Assembly: GCF_003148385.1 (NCBI RefSeq)
Contig: NZ_CP029463.1
Location: 2,542,001 to 2,606,000 of the forward strand
Source: Flavobacterium sediminis
Lineage (GTDB): Bacteria; Bacteroidota; Bacteroidia; Flavobacteriales; Flavobacteriaceae
Direction of reading: 5' to 3'
Length of the DNA: 64,000 nt
The position numbers were made by a program, and so were the translations under genes. This document shows, in pieces, positions 43,753-52,920 of the stretch (the first letter of the stretch is position 1; every line of letters begins with the position of its first letter). The notes under the pieces are model-generated. The model was not told the DNA's origin, did not search any database, and worked only from the letters and a program-made list of their open reading frames with translations.

Positions 43753-45168
43753 TTAATGTCTTTTCTCCAAAAGTACAACATTTTCCACATGGTGCGTTTG
43801 TGGAAACATATCTACCGGTCGCACACGGATCACTTTATACTTTTCGTCCATCAAAGCCAGATCTCTGGCTTGTGTAGCACTGTTGCAGCTTACGTAAACA
43901 ACACGTTTCGGGGCAATTTTCAAAATTTGTTCAACAACATCTTTATGCATACCGTCTCTGGGCGGGTCAGTGATTATGACATCCGGTTGCCCGTGAGTAG
44001 CTATAAATTCATCATTGAATACGTTTTTCATGTCTCCTACAAAGAACTCACAATTGGTAATATTATTGCGTTCGGCATTAGCTTTTGCATCATCAATAGC
44101 TTCAGGTACAGCTTCTACACCAATCACTTTTTTAGCTTTTTTGGAAATGAATTGCGCAATAGTTCCGGTTCCGGTATATAGGTCATAAACGAGCTCTTCT
44201 CCGCTTAATCCGGCAAATTCCCGGGTAATTTTATATAATTCGTAAGCCTGTTCAGAATTGGTCTGGTAGAATGATTTTGCATTAATGCTAAAATGCAAGC
44301 CTTCCATTTCTTCTAAGATATAATCACGCCCTTTATATAGTTTTATATCCTGATCATACAACGTATCATTTGCTTTGCTGTTGATCACATACAATAAAGA
44401 GGTAATTTCCGGGAAACGTTCAGCAATAAAATCTAAAAGTAATTCTCTATCATTTTGGTCTTCTTTGTAAAACTGAACCAAAACCATAATCTCACCGGTC
44501 GAAGCTGTTCGGATCATTAAAGTACGCAAAAGACCTTCCTGATTGCGCGCGTCAAAAAAGGCTAAGCCATGTTGCGTAGCAAATTGTTTGATCTCATTTC
44601 TGATCGCGTTTGACGGATCTTGCTGCAAGTGACATTTTTCAATATCCAAAATCTTGTCCCACATTTTAGGGATGTGAAATCCTAGAGCATTTTTAGATTC
44701 AAATTCCACGCCGCTTTTGATTTCCTCATCAGTCATCCAGCGGGCGTTAGAGAATCCGAATTCCATTTTATTGCGATAGAAGAATTGTTTTTCAGAACCA
44801 AGAATAGGTTCGAAATCCGGCAGTTCGATCTTACCGATACGTTTCAGGTTGTTTTCTACTTCCTGATTTTTGTAGAAAAGCTGACGATCATAGGACATAT
44901 TTTGCCATTTGCAACCGCCGCAATAGCCAAAATGCTGGCAAACAGGTTCTACTCTGTAAGAAGATTGTTCATGGTATTGAGTCGCTTTTCCTTCGTAATA
45001 CGCTTTACGCTTTTTAGTCGTTTGAATGTCTACGATGTCACCCGGAACAACATTCGGTACAAAAATTACCTTACCATCCGGAGCTTTTGCCACGCAAACT
45101 CCTTTTGCGCCTGCATCTAAAATTTCTATATTTTCGAAAACAATTTTTTCGCTACGTCTCTTTCTCAT
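43753..45168 (-). CDS. rlmD: 23S rRNA (uracil-1939-C5)-methyltransferase RlmD
   Basis: A 471-residue iron-sulfur methyltransferase. A TRAM domain (about 1-65, GAKGVCVAKAPDGKVIFVPN) is followed by the cluster Cys motif CQHFGYCGGCKWQNM (about 77-91) with a fourth Cys in DIEKCHLQQ, then the SAM domain (YDLYTGTGTIAQFISKKAK, TDPPRDGMHKDVVE) and the catalytic Cys in VVYVSCNSATQARDL. Length is slightly above RumA of E. coli. A TATTTTTG element ends 4 bases before the ATG, so the mRNA may be leaderless. Confidence 0.94.
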   Translation of the reverse strand: MRKRRSEKIVFENIEILDAGAKGVCVAKAPDGKVIFVPNVVPGDIVDIQTTKKRKAYYEGKATQYHEQSSYRVEPVCQHFGYCGGCKWQNMSYDRQLFYKNQEVENNLKRIGKIELPDFEPILGSEKQFFYRNKMEFGFSNARWMTDEEIKSGVEFESKNALGFHIPKMWDKILDIEKCHLQQDPSNAIRNEIKQFATQHGLAFFDARNQEGLLRTLMIRTASTGEIMVLVQFYKEDQNDRELLLDFIAERFPEITSLLYVINSKANDTLYDQDIKLYKGRDYILEEMEGLHFSINAKSFYQTNSEQAYELYKITREFAGLSGEELVYDLYTGTGTIAQFISKKAKKVIGVEAVPEAIDDAKANAERNNITNCEFFVGDMKNVFNDEFIATHGQPDVIITDPPRDGMHKDVVEQILKIAPKRVVYVSCNSATQARDLALMDEKYKVIRVRPVDMFPQTHHVENVVLLEKRH

Positions 45169-45172
45169 AACG

Positions 45173-45180
45173 CAAAAATA
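45173..45180 (-). promoter_or_regulatory. -7 element of rlmD, leaderless spacing
   Basis: Minus-strand TATTTTTG ends 4 bases before the rlmD ATG. The usual distance would put the start site on or beside the start codon. Confidence 0.45.
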
Positions 45181-45266
45181 AAGTATTGCTTTTGATATTA
45201 ATATTTTTTAGAATAAAAAATGTATACATGCCTTCACTTATCTATAAAAAGCAATCTTATTTTTTG

Positions 45267-45274
45267 TATTTTTG
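45267..45274 (+). promoter_or_regulatory. -7 element of the rocD promoter
   Basis: TATTTTTG followed by C matches TAnnTTTG and lies 69 bases before the rocD ATG. Confidence 0.4.
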
Positions 45275-45343
45275 CTAACAACAAGGATGATTTCTCTCCG
45301 AATAAAGAAGGAATTGCAGTTTATTTAATTAAATATTAAAAAA

Positions 45344-46588
45344 ATGTCAGTTTTAGAAAAAATCAGCTCTGCTGAAGCTATTGCTTTGGAAAACCAATAC
45401 GGTGCCCATAATTATCACCCGTTACCTGTTGTATTGAGTAAAGGAAAAGGTGTTTTTGTTTGGGATGTGGAAGGAAAAAAATATTACGATTTCCTTTCAG
45501 CTTATTCTGCGGTGAACCAAGGACATTGTCATCCTGAAATTATAGAGGCATTAACAGATCAGGCTCAAACCTTAACCTTGACTTCAAGAGCTTTTTATAA
45601 TGATAAATTGGGTGTTTATGAGAAGTTTGTAGCAGACTATTTCGGTTTTGATAAAGTTTTACCGATGAATACAGGAGCTGAAGCTGTTGAAACCGCTATC
45701 AAGATCTGTAGAAAATGGGCGTATGAGAAAAAAGGAATCAATGAAAATGAAGCACAGATTATTGTATGCGAAAACAATTTTCACGGTAGAACGACTACGA
45801 TCATTTCTTTCTCAAATGATGAGAATGCCAGAAAGAATTTTGGTCCGTATACAGCAGGCTTTATTAAAATTCCGTATGACAATATAGAAGCATTGGAACA
45901 AGCGATTCAGTCTTCATCAAATATAGCCGGTTTCTTGGTGGAACCGATTCAAGGTGAAGCCGGAGTTTATGTGCCGTCAGAAGGATATTTGGCTAAAGCA
46001 AAAGCGTTGTGTGAAAAGCATAATATTTTGTTTATTGCAGATGAAGTTCAAACCGGAATTGCGCGTACCGGAAAATTGTTAGCTGTTCAGCATGAGAATG
46101 TTCAGCCGGATGTATTGATCTTAGGAAAAGCTATTTCTGGTGGTGTTTATCCGGTTTCTGCGGTATTGGCAGATGATGCTATTATGAACGTAATCAAACC
46201 CGGACAGCATGGTTCTACATTTGGCGGAAATCCGCTAGCGGCTGCTGTAGCAATTGCAGCATTGAATGTAGTTGAAAAAGAAAAACTTGCCGATAATGCT
46301 GAACGCTTAGGAGTGATCTTTAGAGAAAAATTAAAGGATTACATTAAGACCAGTAATACCGTTACTATGGTAAGAGGAAAAGGTTTGTTGAATGCTATTG
46401 TGATTAATGATACTGAAGAAAGCGAAACGGCCTGGAATATTTGTGTAAAATTGGCTGAAAACGGCTTATTGGCAAAACCGACTCATGGGAATATCATTCG
46501 TTTTGCACCACCGTTAGTTATGACGGAAGAGCAATTACTAGATTGTATCTCTATTATTACGAAAACACTTCAAGAATTTGAAAAATAA
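45344..46588 (+). CDS. rocD: Ornithine--oxo-acid transaminase
   Basis: A 414-residue class III aminotransferase converting ornithine and 2-oxoglutarate to glutamate semialdehyde and glutamate. Visible features: GAHNYHPLPVVLSKGKGVFVWD near the start (ornithine type), FHGRTTTIISFSNDENARKN, the Asp of FIADEVQTGIARTGK and the PLP Lys in ILGKAISGGVYPVSAVLAD (about 263-281). The N-terminal QYGAHNYHP separates it from acetylornithine transaminase. It has its own promoter and terminator. Confidence 0.95.
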   Translation: MSVLEKISSAEAIALENQYGAHNYHPLPVVLSKGKGVFVWDVEGKKYYDFLSAYSAVNQGHCHPEIIEALTDQAQTLTLTSRAFYNDKLGVYEKFVADYFGFDKVLPMNTGAEAVETAIKICRKWAYEKKGINENEAQIIVCENNFHGRTTTIISFSNDENARKNFGPYTAGFIKIPYDNIEALEQAIQSSSNIAGFLVEPIQGEAGVYVPSEGYLAKAKALCEKHNILFIADEVQTGIARTGKLLAVQHENVQPDVLILGKAISGGVYPVSAVLADDAIMNVIKPGQHGSTFGGNPLAAAVAIAALNVVEKEKLADNAERLGVIFREKLKDYIKTSNTVTMVRGKGLLNAIVINDTEESETAWNICVKLAENGLLAKPTHGNIIRFAPPLVMTEEQLLDCISIITKTLQEFEK

Positions 46589-46620
46589 AAATAATCCCGA
46601 GTAATCGGGATTTATTTTTT
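46583..46620. terminator. Bidirectional terminator
   Basis: AATCCCGA (46593-46600) and TCGGGATT (46605-46612) form the core of a longer A/T-extended stem around GTAA, between convergent rocD and the UDG gene. Confidence 0.8.
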
Positions 46621-47184
46621 TAGAATAGTACTTATTTTTTCTCTTAAAACGGGAATCACTTCTTCTTCAAACCAAAAGTTTTTCTTCATCCAGATTCGAT
46701 TACGAGGTGAGGGGTGTGGTAAAACAAAATATCGCGGTAAAAAATTCTGATAGTTTTTAACGTTTTCCGTCAAGGTTTTTTTTGAATCTTTTAAATAGTA
46801 GTTTTGAGCATATTGACCGATCAAAAGAATTAGTTCTACATTGGAGAGTAAATCAAATAAAGGTTTGTGCCAATGCAATGCACATTCCGGGCGTGGTGGT
46901 AGGTCGCCGGATTTTCCTTTTCCCGGATAACAAAATCCCATAGGAATAATTGCTATTTGTTTTTCGTCATAAAATAAAGATTCGCCTATTTGTAACCATC
47001 TTCTCAGTTCTTTGCCGCTAGCGTCATTCCACGGTATGCCTGTTTGGTGTACTTTGATTCCCGGGGCTTGTCCTACAATAACTATTTTTGCATTAGGATG
47101 TACTGTTAAAACGGGGTTAGGACCTAAAGGCAAATTGTCTTTACAAATCGTACAACTTTTTATTTCGTTTAAAAGAGGCTTCAT
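46612..47184 (-). CDS. Uracil-DNA glycosylase family protein
   Basis: A 190-residue protein of the UDG fold. It shows IVGQAPGIKVHQTGIPWNDA (about 37-56), which includes the family motif A, and VLPHPSPRNRIWMKKNFWF (about 153-171), the motif B. The two N-terminal CxxC pairs found in family 4 UDGs are reduced to CTICKDN here, so an iron-sulfur cluster is doubtful. It may excise uracil or another base; the exact activity is unproven. It is the last gene of the phospholipid-SOD operon. Confidence 0.85.
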   Translation of the reverse strand: MKPLLNEIKSCTICKDNLPLGPNPVLTVHPNAKIVIVGQAPGIKVHQTGIPWNDASGKELRRWLQIGESLFYDEKQIAIIPMGFCYPGKGKSGDLPPRPECALHWHKPLFDLLSNVELILLIGQYAQNYYLKDSKKTLTENVKNYQNFLPRYFVLPHPSPRNRIWMKKNFWFEEEVIPVLREKISTILKK

Positions 47185-47200
47185 TTTATAAAGAAATCCG

Positions 47201-47974
47201 CTATGATTGCGGATTAACAGCAGTAAGCTGCTCGTATCTTTCTGAAACTTTATTCCAATCTACATAAGTGAAAAAGGCTTCGATATAATTTTTTTTGCTA
47301 GGGTTGTTGTTTAGTAAATAGGCATGTTCCCACAGATCTAAGCAGAGTAGGGGAAAACCTTTGACGGTGCTTTTTTGCATTAGCGGATTTTCCTCGTTTA
47401 GCGTGATCGTGATCTCTAATTTTTGATCGTTGTTTAAAACAAGCCAAATCCAGTTTGATCCTTTTGTGTTGATACCCTTTAGTATGAACTGTTTTTTGAA
47501 GTTCTCAACGGAGCCGAAATTTTCATCAATGGCATTATTTAAACTTTCTGACGGGTTAGTATCTTTTTTAGGAGATAGTGTCTCGAAAAATAAGCTGTGG
47601 TTATAGTATCCTCCGGCAAAATTAAGGAAAGTAGTATCTTCGGGATTGATTTCTTTGCAAATCTGACTTGCTTTTTTAGTTTCCCAATTTTTTTCAGTTA
47701 CTTGTTTGTTGAGGTTATTGGTATAACTTAAGTAGATATTGGAATAATGGAATTCAAAAGTTTTTCCGTCTATAAAATCAGGGAAAGTATCAAATGAATA
47801 TTCCACGGGACTTAGTTTAAAAGGTAATCCTGTGGCTTTGAAACTACGGGGATCAGCAAAATTTGTTTGGACAATGACTTCCGGTTCCGGAATCTGAACT
47901 TCAACTAGATTGCTGTTATCATTACAAGAAAGTAAAGATAAAAAGCATAAAGCCATTAGTATGTGTTTGATCAT
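47201..47974 (-). CDS. Fe/Mn superoxide dismutase-like lipoprotein
   Basis: A 257-residue exported SOD (LFLSLLSC-type signal, Cys17). All four metal ligands are seen: His76 (FEFHYSNIYLSYTNN), His126 (YYNHSLFF), Asp213 and His217 (CLDLWEHAY). Tyr84 of the gateway is kept. But the usual second-shell His (H30 in E. coli numbering, KHH) is Ile80, and the Trp after NHSLF is Phe, so rate or specificity may differ. Its start overlaps the acyl-CoA-binding protein gene by 4 bases (ATGA). It acts in the periplasm or outer membrane. Confidence 0.88.
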   Translation of the reverse strand: MIKHILMALCFLSLLSCNDNSNLVEVQIPEPEVIVQTNFADPRSFKATGLPFKLSPVEYSFDTFPDFIDGKTFEFHYSNIYLSYTNNLNKQVTEKNWETKKASQICKEINPEDTTFLNFAGGYYNHSLFFETLSPKKDTNPSESLNNAIDENFGSVENFKKQFILKGINTKGSNWIWLVLNNDQKLEITITLNEENPLMQKSTVKGFPLLCLDLWEHAYLLNNNPSKKNYIEAFFTYVDWNKVSERYEQLTAVNPQS

Positions 47975-48267
47975 AGCAATCCTCTTTCTCTCATCAACTG
48001 ATTAATGATATCGATATAACGTTGTTTGGCTTCTTCAATGCTCAGATGTTTTATCTGCATCCATGCATTCAGTTTAAAAGCATTTCTTAAATCTTCCCCG
48101 AGATCATTAACATCATTAGATGAAGACTCATTAATTCTTCCTGAAATAGCATGTTTGTAGAGCCCGTAGAGTACCAGTTGAACGTCCTGAGGAACAGATT
48201 CTTTCGGAACTAAATTGGCATTTTCAAATGCTTCATCAAATAAAGTATCTAAATCTTTTGTACTCAT
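47971..48267 (-). CDS. Acyl-CoA-binding protein
   Basis: A 98-residue four-helix protein that binds long-chain acyl-CoA. Diagnostic stretch: QLVLYGLYKHAISGRINESS, NAFKLNAWMQIKHLSIEEAKQRYIDIIN. ATG 48267 (MSTKDLDTLF) is preferred over the upstream in-frame Met because the latter would extend into psd. It sits between psd and the SOD gene in the phospholipid operon, so it may buffer acyl-CoA for lipid synthesis. ACBPs are uncommon in bacteria but regular in flavobacteria. Confidence 0.93.
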   Translation of the reverse strand: MSTKDLDTLFDEAFENANLVPKESVPQDVQLVLYGLYKHAISGRINESSSNDVNDLGEDLRNAFKLNAWMQIKHLSIEEAKQRYIDIINQLMRERGLL

Positions 48268-48268
48268 T

Positions 48269-48919
48269 CTATTTTTTACAAATAACAGTCTTAGCACCTA
48301 CTGCTTTTTGTCCTAATTTAACATCTACAGGAGTGCCAAGGGGTAAATAAATATCAACACGAGAACCGAACTTGATAAAGCCGGCATCTTTTCCCTGAAT
48401 AACGCGCATACCTTCCACAGCATAATTAACGATTCTGCGGGCTAATGCTCCGGCGATCTGGCGGTACATAACTTCTCCGTAAATTCTATTGTTGATTACC
48501 ACAGTGGTTCTTTCGTTTTCCTCGCTTGCTTTCGGGTGCCAAGCTACTAAGTATTTTCCCGGATGGTATTTACTGTATTTAACAATACCATTTACTGCAT
48601 AACGGGTTACGTGTACGTTTAAAGGCGACATAAAGATGGAAACCATCAGCCGTTTGTCTTTAAAGTATTCCGGTTCGTAAACTTCTTCTATTACGACTAC
48701 TTTTCCGTCTACCGGAGCTAAAATATGATTGTCGCTGTTGTCTACCTCTCTTTTAGGGTTTCTAAAGAATTGTAAGATTAAAATTAAAAATACAATTGCT
48801 AAAACAATAATACTGTTTTTAAGCCATTCTATAGCAATCAGGTAATCACTAGCGAAAATAATACCGACAACGACTAATAGCGTTATGAAAATAATTTTGC
48901 CACCTTCTTTATGAAACAT
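48269..48919 (-). CDS. psd: Phosphatidylserine decarboxylase
   Basis: A 216-residue short-form PSD (archaeal/Bacteroidota class) making phosphatidylethanolamine. Two membrane helices near the N-terminus (FITLLVVVGIIFASDYLIAI, IIVLAIVFLILILQFF) precede the catalytic domain: ILAPVDGKVVVIEEVYEPEY, FMSPLNVHVTRYAVNGIVKY and the self-cleavage site region GFIKFGSRVDIYLPLG, where the Gly-Ser bond yields the pyruvoyl group. It overlaps cdsA by 11 bases and abuts the ACBP gene. Confidence 0.93.
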   Translation of the reverse strand: MFHKEGGKIIFITLLVVVGIIFASDYLIAIEWLKNSIIVLAIVFLILILQFFRNPKREVDNSDNHILAPVDGKVVVIEEVYEPEYFKDKRLMVSIFMSPLNVHVTRYAVNGIVKYSKYHPGKYLVAWHPKASEENERTTVVINNRIYGEVMYRQIAGALARRIVNYAVEGMRVIQGKDAGFIKFGSRVDIYLPLGTPVDVKLGQKAVGAKTVICKK

Positions 48920-49727
48920 AACTTTTTAAAATATTTAAAATTAAATAAAATAAATATATAAACGGGACTACAAATATAATACTATCTAGTCGATCTAGTA
49001 TACCTCCGTGTCCCGGCATTATTTTACCACTGTCTTTTACTCCGGCGATACGTTTAAATTTTGATTCGATTAAGTCGCCTAAAGTACTGAAAATACTAAC
49101 AATTAAAGCTATAATGATCCAAAAGTAGAATTGTTTGGTATGTATGTAGAATTTTGCCAAAAAATAACCGCATATGATTGAGAACAGGATACCGGCAATA
49201 AATCCTTCAATAGTCTTTTTAGGTGAAATACTAGGAAATAATTTTCTTTTTCCGAAATTTTTTCCGATCAGGTATGCAAAAGTGTCATTGGTCCAGATCA
49301 AAACAATAATCGAAATTAATATTTTCGGGTTGTACCCACTGGCACCCAAAGGTACTTTGGTCAACAACACAAAAGGGAAAATAACATATCCGAACAGATA
49401 ATAGTATTTAGAGAAAATGGATAATTCCTGAGCATTTTCATTGAATAGGAATCGTAATAAGCGAATGGATATTGCTATTGTAAAACCGGTTATGATAGAA
49501 TCTAGTATAGGATTGAACGTTGCATTATAGAAAAAACTATAAATGAGCAATGATGATACTAAAGGAATCCATTTGTTGATAGAGACTAATCGGCAAAATT
49601 CAAAAACGGCTACGAGTAAAAAAAAACCGAACAATAAATAGAAGCTTTCTTTTGAGTACAAAACGCAACTTAAAAGTAAGGTAACATAAACAGCACCGGT
49701 AATGCCTCTTTTTAAAGTTTCATTCAT
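48909..49727 (-). CDS. cdsA: Phosphatidate cytidylyltransferase
   Basis: A 272-residue membrane enzyme that forms CDP-diacylglycerol from phosphatidate and CTP. It has about eight membrane helices and ends with the CDS signature RIAGVKDSGKIMPGHGGILDRLDS. ATG 49727 (MNETLKRGITGAVYV) is chosen because it avoids the long overlap with the LUD gene that the more upstream Met would give. It is followed by psd (11-base overlap), so the operon supplies two steps toward phosphatidylethanolamine. Confidence 0.95.
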   Translation of the reverse strand: MNETLKRGITGAVYVTLLLSCVLYSKESFYLLFGFFLLVAVFEFCRLVSINKWIPLVSSLLIYSFFYNATFNPILDSIITGFTIAISIRLLRFLFNENAQELSIFSKYYYLFGYVIFPFVLLTKVPLGASGYNPKILISIIVLIWTNDTFAYLIGKNFGKRKLFPSISPKKTIEGFIAGILFSIICGYFLAKFYIHTKQFYFWIIIALIVSIFSTLGDLIESKFKRIAGVKDSGKIMPGHGGILDRLDSIIFVVPFIYLFYLILNILKSYVS

Positions 49728-49728
49728 T

Positions 49729-50343
49729 CTAAAGATCTTCAAGTAAAAGTAAATACAGGTTTTTATGGCAGCTACCATAATGTAAGAAGTCCTGTTCTTT
49801 TACTTCTTCAAAATATTTAATAGTTGTGATATTGGTAGGGTATTCCCGATCATACTTTTGCTTAATTCCTCTTAGACCGTCACTTTTTGTATTGACCAGT
49901 TGGCTGGTTGTTGCAAAAACCACCATGTCAGTCGGTAATTCGTTTGGCTTAAAATGTTTAAACTGGTTGGATGAGAATAAAATAGAGCCTTCGTCTGCAA
50001 TAAGGTTTTCACAAGACGATAAGATAAAGGCAGGATTCTTAGTATTGGTATGAGGAAGTTTATTTTCGTCTAAAAGATAATTCAGCCGATTGTCAAAACA
50101 TAGCGCTTCTTTTTCAAACCAATCGTTTTCTTCTAAAATATTAATAAAGTTTTCAGAAACTTCTTCAAGGTTTTCACAATAGATAAACTTACCGCCGTTT
50201 TTCTTAAAATGATAGGTAAACATTTCATCAATAGGCAATTTCACCTCAGGAGTATAAGGGCTTTTTTCTTCTTCTTTTTCCTTTTCCTTATTACTCTTAG
50301 ATGTATCGCTTGTTGAACCGAAAATTTTTCTAAAAAGACTCAT
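49729..50343 (-). CDS. LUD domain-containing protein
   Basis: A 204-residue protein. An unstructured, Lys/Glu-rich segment (about 10-30) precedes the LUD/LutC-like domain: DNRLNYLLDENKLPHTNTKN, FILSSCENLIADEGSILFSS (about 107-126) and LPTDMVVFATTSQLVNT. LUD proteins act in lactate use with LutAB, but no lutA or lutB is near; here it is first of the phospholipid operon, so its role may differ. The stop overlaps nothing and is one base from cdsA. Confidence 0.85.
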   Translation of the reverse strand: MSLFRKIFGSTSDTSKSNKEKEKEEEKSPYTPEVKLPIDEMFTYHFKKNGGKFIYCENLEEVSENFINILEENDWFEKEALCFDNRLNYLLDENKLPHTNTKNPAFILSSCENLIADEGSILFSSNQFKHFKPNELPTDMVVFATTSQLVNTKSDGLRGIKQKYDREYPTNITTIKYFEEVKEQDFLHYGSCHKNLYLLLLEDL

Positions 50344-50378
50344 GTATTTTTAGCTGGAGTGTTTTCTCTTGTGAAATT

Positions 50379-50386
50379 CAAAGATA
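50379..50386 (-). promoter_or_regulatory. -7 element of the LUD-cdsA-psd operon
   Basis: Minus-strand TATCTTTG lies 35 bases before the ATG at 50343, just after the ftsH terminator stem. A TTG 14 bases upstream is closer than usual. Confidence 0.45.
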
Positions 50387-50428
50387 AAAAAATCTTGATT
50401 CAAAGTATAGTAAGAATCAAGATTTTTT
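50387..50428 (-). terminator. Terminator of rsfS-ftsH
   Basis: AAAAAATCTTGATTC pairs perfectly with GAATCAAGATTTTTT (50387-50401 with 50414-50428) around a 12-base loop; the T tract on the minus strand follows ftsH. Confidence 0.85.
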
Positions 50429-50450
50429 AAAATTTTGTGATTTTTTTGTA

Positions 50451-52451
50451 TTATTCTGATTTTTCTGTGTTTTCAGTAGCATTGTTTATTCTGCTATTGA
50501 TATCAGTCTCAGCCGAATGTACCTCTTTTTCAAAAGGCCTTTTGCCGAATATTTTTTCCAGATCGTCTTTAAAGATAACTTCTCTGTCAATCAAAATATC
50601 AGCTAATTCGATTAATTTGTCCTTATTTTCGGTAAGGATAGCAATTGCTCTTTGGTATTGGCCTTCAATTACAGTAGAAATTTCTTTGTCAATTACCTGA
50701 GCGGTCTCCTCAGAATATGGTTTTGAGAAGTTGTAATCGTTTTGACCTGATGAGTCATAATACGTGATATTACCTAATTTGTCGTTCAAACCATAGATCG
50801 TAACCATGGCACGGGCTTGTTTGGTTACTTTTTCAAGGTCACTTAAAGCTCCGGTTGAAATTTTATCAAAAACTACCTTTTCAGCTGCACGACCGCCCAT
50901 AGTGGCACACATTTCATCCAGCATTTGTTCCGGTCTGACAATAAGTCTTTCTTCCGGTAAATACCAGGCTGCACCTAAACTTTGTCCGCGAGGAACAATA
51001 GTGACTTTAACCAGTGGAGCTGCATATTCAAGCATCCAGCTTACAGTGGCGTGACCGGCCTCATGAATGGCAATAGCTCTTTTTTCTTCCGGTGTAACGA
51101 TCTTATTTTTCTTTTCAAGTCCGCCTATAATTCGATCAACTGCGTCTAAGAAATCTTGCTTGTCAACTGATTTTTTGTTTTTTCGGGCAGCAATCAATGC
51201 TGCTTCATTACATACATTAGCAATATCAGCTCCTGAAAAACCAGGTGTTTGTTTAGCTAAGAACTCAGTGTCGATGTCTTCTGCTTTTTTGATAGGTTTT
51301 AAGTGAACCTCAAATATTTCTTTACGCTCTCTGATGTCCGGTAGGTCAACATAGATCTGGCGATCAAAACGTCCTGCACGCAGTAGTGCTTTGTCTAATA
51401 TATCGGCACGGTTGGTAGCGGCTAATACAATTACGTTAGTATTGGTACCGAAACCATCCATTTCAGTTAATAACTGGTTTAAAGTATTTTCTCTTTCATC
51501 ATTTGAACCTGAGAAGTTGTTTTTACCTCTGGCTCTACCTACAGCATCTATCTCATCAATAAAAATGATGGAAGGCGCTTTTTCTTTAGCTTGTTTGAAA
51601 AGGTCTCTTACACGTGAAGCTCCTACACCTACAAACATTTCTACGAAATCAGAACCTGATAAAGAGAAAAAAGGAACTTTAGCTTCACCGGCTACAGCTT
51701 TTGCTAATAGAGTTTTCCCGGTTCCCGGAGGCCCTACCAATAATGCTCCTTTAGGGATTTTACCACCAATAGAGGTATATTTTTCAGGATTTTTCAAAAA
51801 TTCAACAATTTCCTGAATCTCTTCTTTGGCTCCTTCTAATCCGGCAACGTTAGCAAAAGTTACTTTGACATCGTTCTTTTCATCGAACAGTTTAGCCTTC
51901 GATTTTCCTATGCTGAAAATTTGACCACCGCCTCCTCCGGCACCTCCCGACATTCGTCGCATCATAAAGATCCATAAAGCCCCGATCAGTAAAAACGGAA
52001 GAAGAATAGATAATAATTCTCCCCACATACTTTCCGGTTCTTTGGTATATTCTGAGATCTTTCCTTGTTCCAGTGCTTTTCTAAGCGTTTCCTGAAAATC
52101 TTTCAGATCGCCGATTTCTGTGAAATAATGCGGTCCTTTTGTATTCAGTTTATTGAAAACATCTTTGCTGACTAGTTTATGAACTGAATCTTGTAAAGCT
52201 TGTTCTTTAAGATAAATTGTTGCTTTTGTATTCGAAAAACTTACTTTATCAACCTGGTTAGAATCTAAATACTGATAGAATTTAGATAAAGAAATGGGTC
52301 TCGGATTGTTAAAATTCAGACCATTACCAAATACAAAAATGATGATAAAGATACTGATGAAAAAACCATAAAATATCCAAGGATTAAATTTGAAATTGAA
52401 ACCTTGATTATTTTTATTGTTGTTATTCTTATTCTTGTTGTCTTCTGCCAT
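50451..52451 (-). CDS. ftsH: ATP-dependent zinc metalloprotease FtsH
   Basis: A 666-residue inner-membrane protease. Two N-terminal membrane helices ([40 protein letters not shown]), the AAA+ domain with Walker [14 protein letters not shown] and SRH ([20 protein letters not shown]), and the zinc site HEAGH in [19 protein letters not shown] are all present. A His/acidic-poor, Asn-rich tail differs from E. coli. It follows rsfS by 2 bases. Its role is quality control of membrane proteins and removal of regulators. Confidence 0.97.
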   Translation of the reverse strand: MAEDNKNKNNNNKNNQGFNFKFNPWIFYGFFISIFIIIFVFGNGLNFNNPRPISLSKFYQYLDSNQVDKVSFSNTKATIYLKEQALQDSVHKLVSKDVFNKLNTKGPHYFTEIGDLKDFQETLRKALEQGKISEYTKEPESMWGELLSILLPFLLIGALWIFMMRRMSGGAGGGGGQIFSIGKSKAKLFDEKNDVKVTFANVAGLEGAKEEIQEIVEFLKNPEKYTSIGGKIPKGALLVGPPGTGKTLLAKAVAGEAKVPFFSLSGSDFVEMFVGVGASRVRDLFKQAKEKAPSIIFIDEIDAVGRARGKNNFSGSNDERENTLNQLLTEMDGFGTNTNVIVLAATNRADILDKALLRAGRFDRQIYVDLPDIRERKEIFEVHLKPIKKAEDIDTEFLAKQTPGFSGADIANVCNEAALIAARKNKKSVDKQDFLDAVDRIIGGLEKKNKIVTPEEKRAIAIHEAGHATVSWMLEYAAPLVKVTIVPRGQSLGAAWYLPEERLIVRPEQMLDEMCATMGGRAAEKVVFDKISTGALSDLEKVTKQARAMVTIYGLNDKLGNITYYDSSGQNDYNFSKPYSEETAQVIDKEISTVIEGQYQRAIAILTENKDKLIELADILIDREVIFKDDLEKIFGKRPFEKEVHSAETDINSRINNATENTEKSE

Positions 52452-52453
52452 GA

Positions 52454-52825
52454 TTAAAATTTACTGTCGATTGAAGTTATTCTTGCATCTCCCCAAAGGC
52501 TTTCTATGCTGTAAAATTCACGAATGTGTTTTTGGAAAACGTGTACTACGATATTTACATAATCAATTAAAACCCACTCGGCATTTTCCATTCCTTCTAC
52601 ATGCCAAGGCTTCTCTTTTAATTCTTTGGAAACACTTTTTTGGATGGAGTTTGCAATTGCTACAACTTGAGTGTTTGAGTTTCCGTTACATATAATAAAA
52701 TAATCGCAAACTGTATTTTCTATCTCTCTTAAATCTAAAATGTCGATATCAGCTCCTTTTACATCTTCAATCCCTTTGATTATAACTGCTAATAAATCGT
52801 CTGTACTATAATTTTGCTTCGTCAT
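52454..52825 (-). CDS. rsfS: Ribosome silencing factor RsfS
   Basis: A 123-residue protein that binds L14 of the 50S subunit and blocks subunit joining under starvation. It shows DLREIENTVCDYFIICNGNS and AEWVLIDYVNIVVHVFQKHIREFYSIESLWGDA-type end (seen in pieces), which are diagnostic. The length is normal. It is the first gene of rsfS-ftsH, with a TAACTTTG element 20 bases upstream, and is divergent from birA. Confidence 0.95.
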   Translation of the reverse strand: MTKQNYSTDDLLAVIIKGIEDVKGADIDILDLREIENTVCDYFIICNGNSNTQVVAIANSIQKSVSKELKEKPWHVEGMENAEWVLIDYVNIVVHVFQKHIREFYSIESLWGDARITSIDSKF

Positions 52826-52845
52826 CTAAAATTTTTAAGTTTATG

Positions 52846-52875
52846 CAAAGTTATCATTTTTTGTATTTACTTTTG
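52846..52875. promoter_or_regulatory. Divergent promoter elements between rsfS and birA
   Basis: Minus-strand TAACTTTG (52846-52853, 20 bases before the rsfS ATG) and plus-strand TACTTTTG (52868-52875, 45 bases before the birA ATG). Both match TAnnTTTG. Confidence 0.5.
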
Positions 52876-52920
52876 AAACTTAACATAAGATTAAAATAAA
52901 TTCTCTCATTTTTTACCAAG

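Noticed and set aside
43756..44181. 141-residue plus-strand frame inside rlmD
   Set aside because: It is antisense to a well-identified gene and shows no family features.
50806..51816. Several plus-strand frames opposite ftsH
   Set aside because: They are antisense shadows of the conserved AAA and protease domains.
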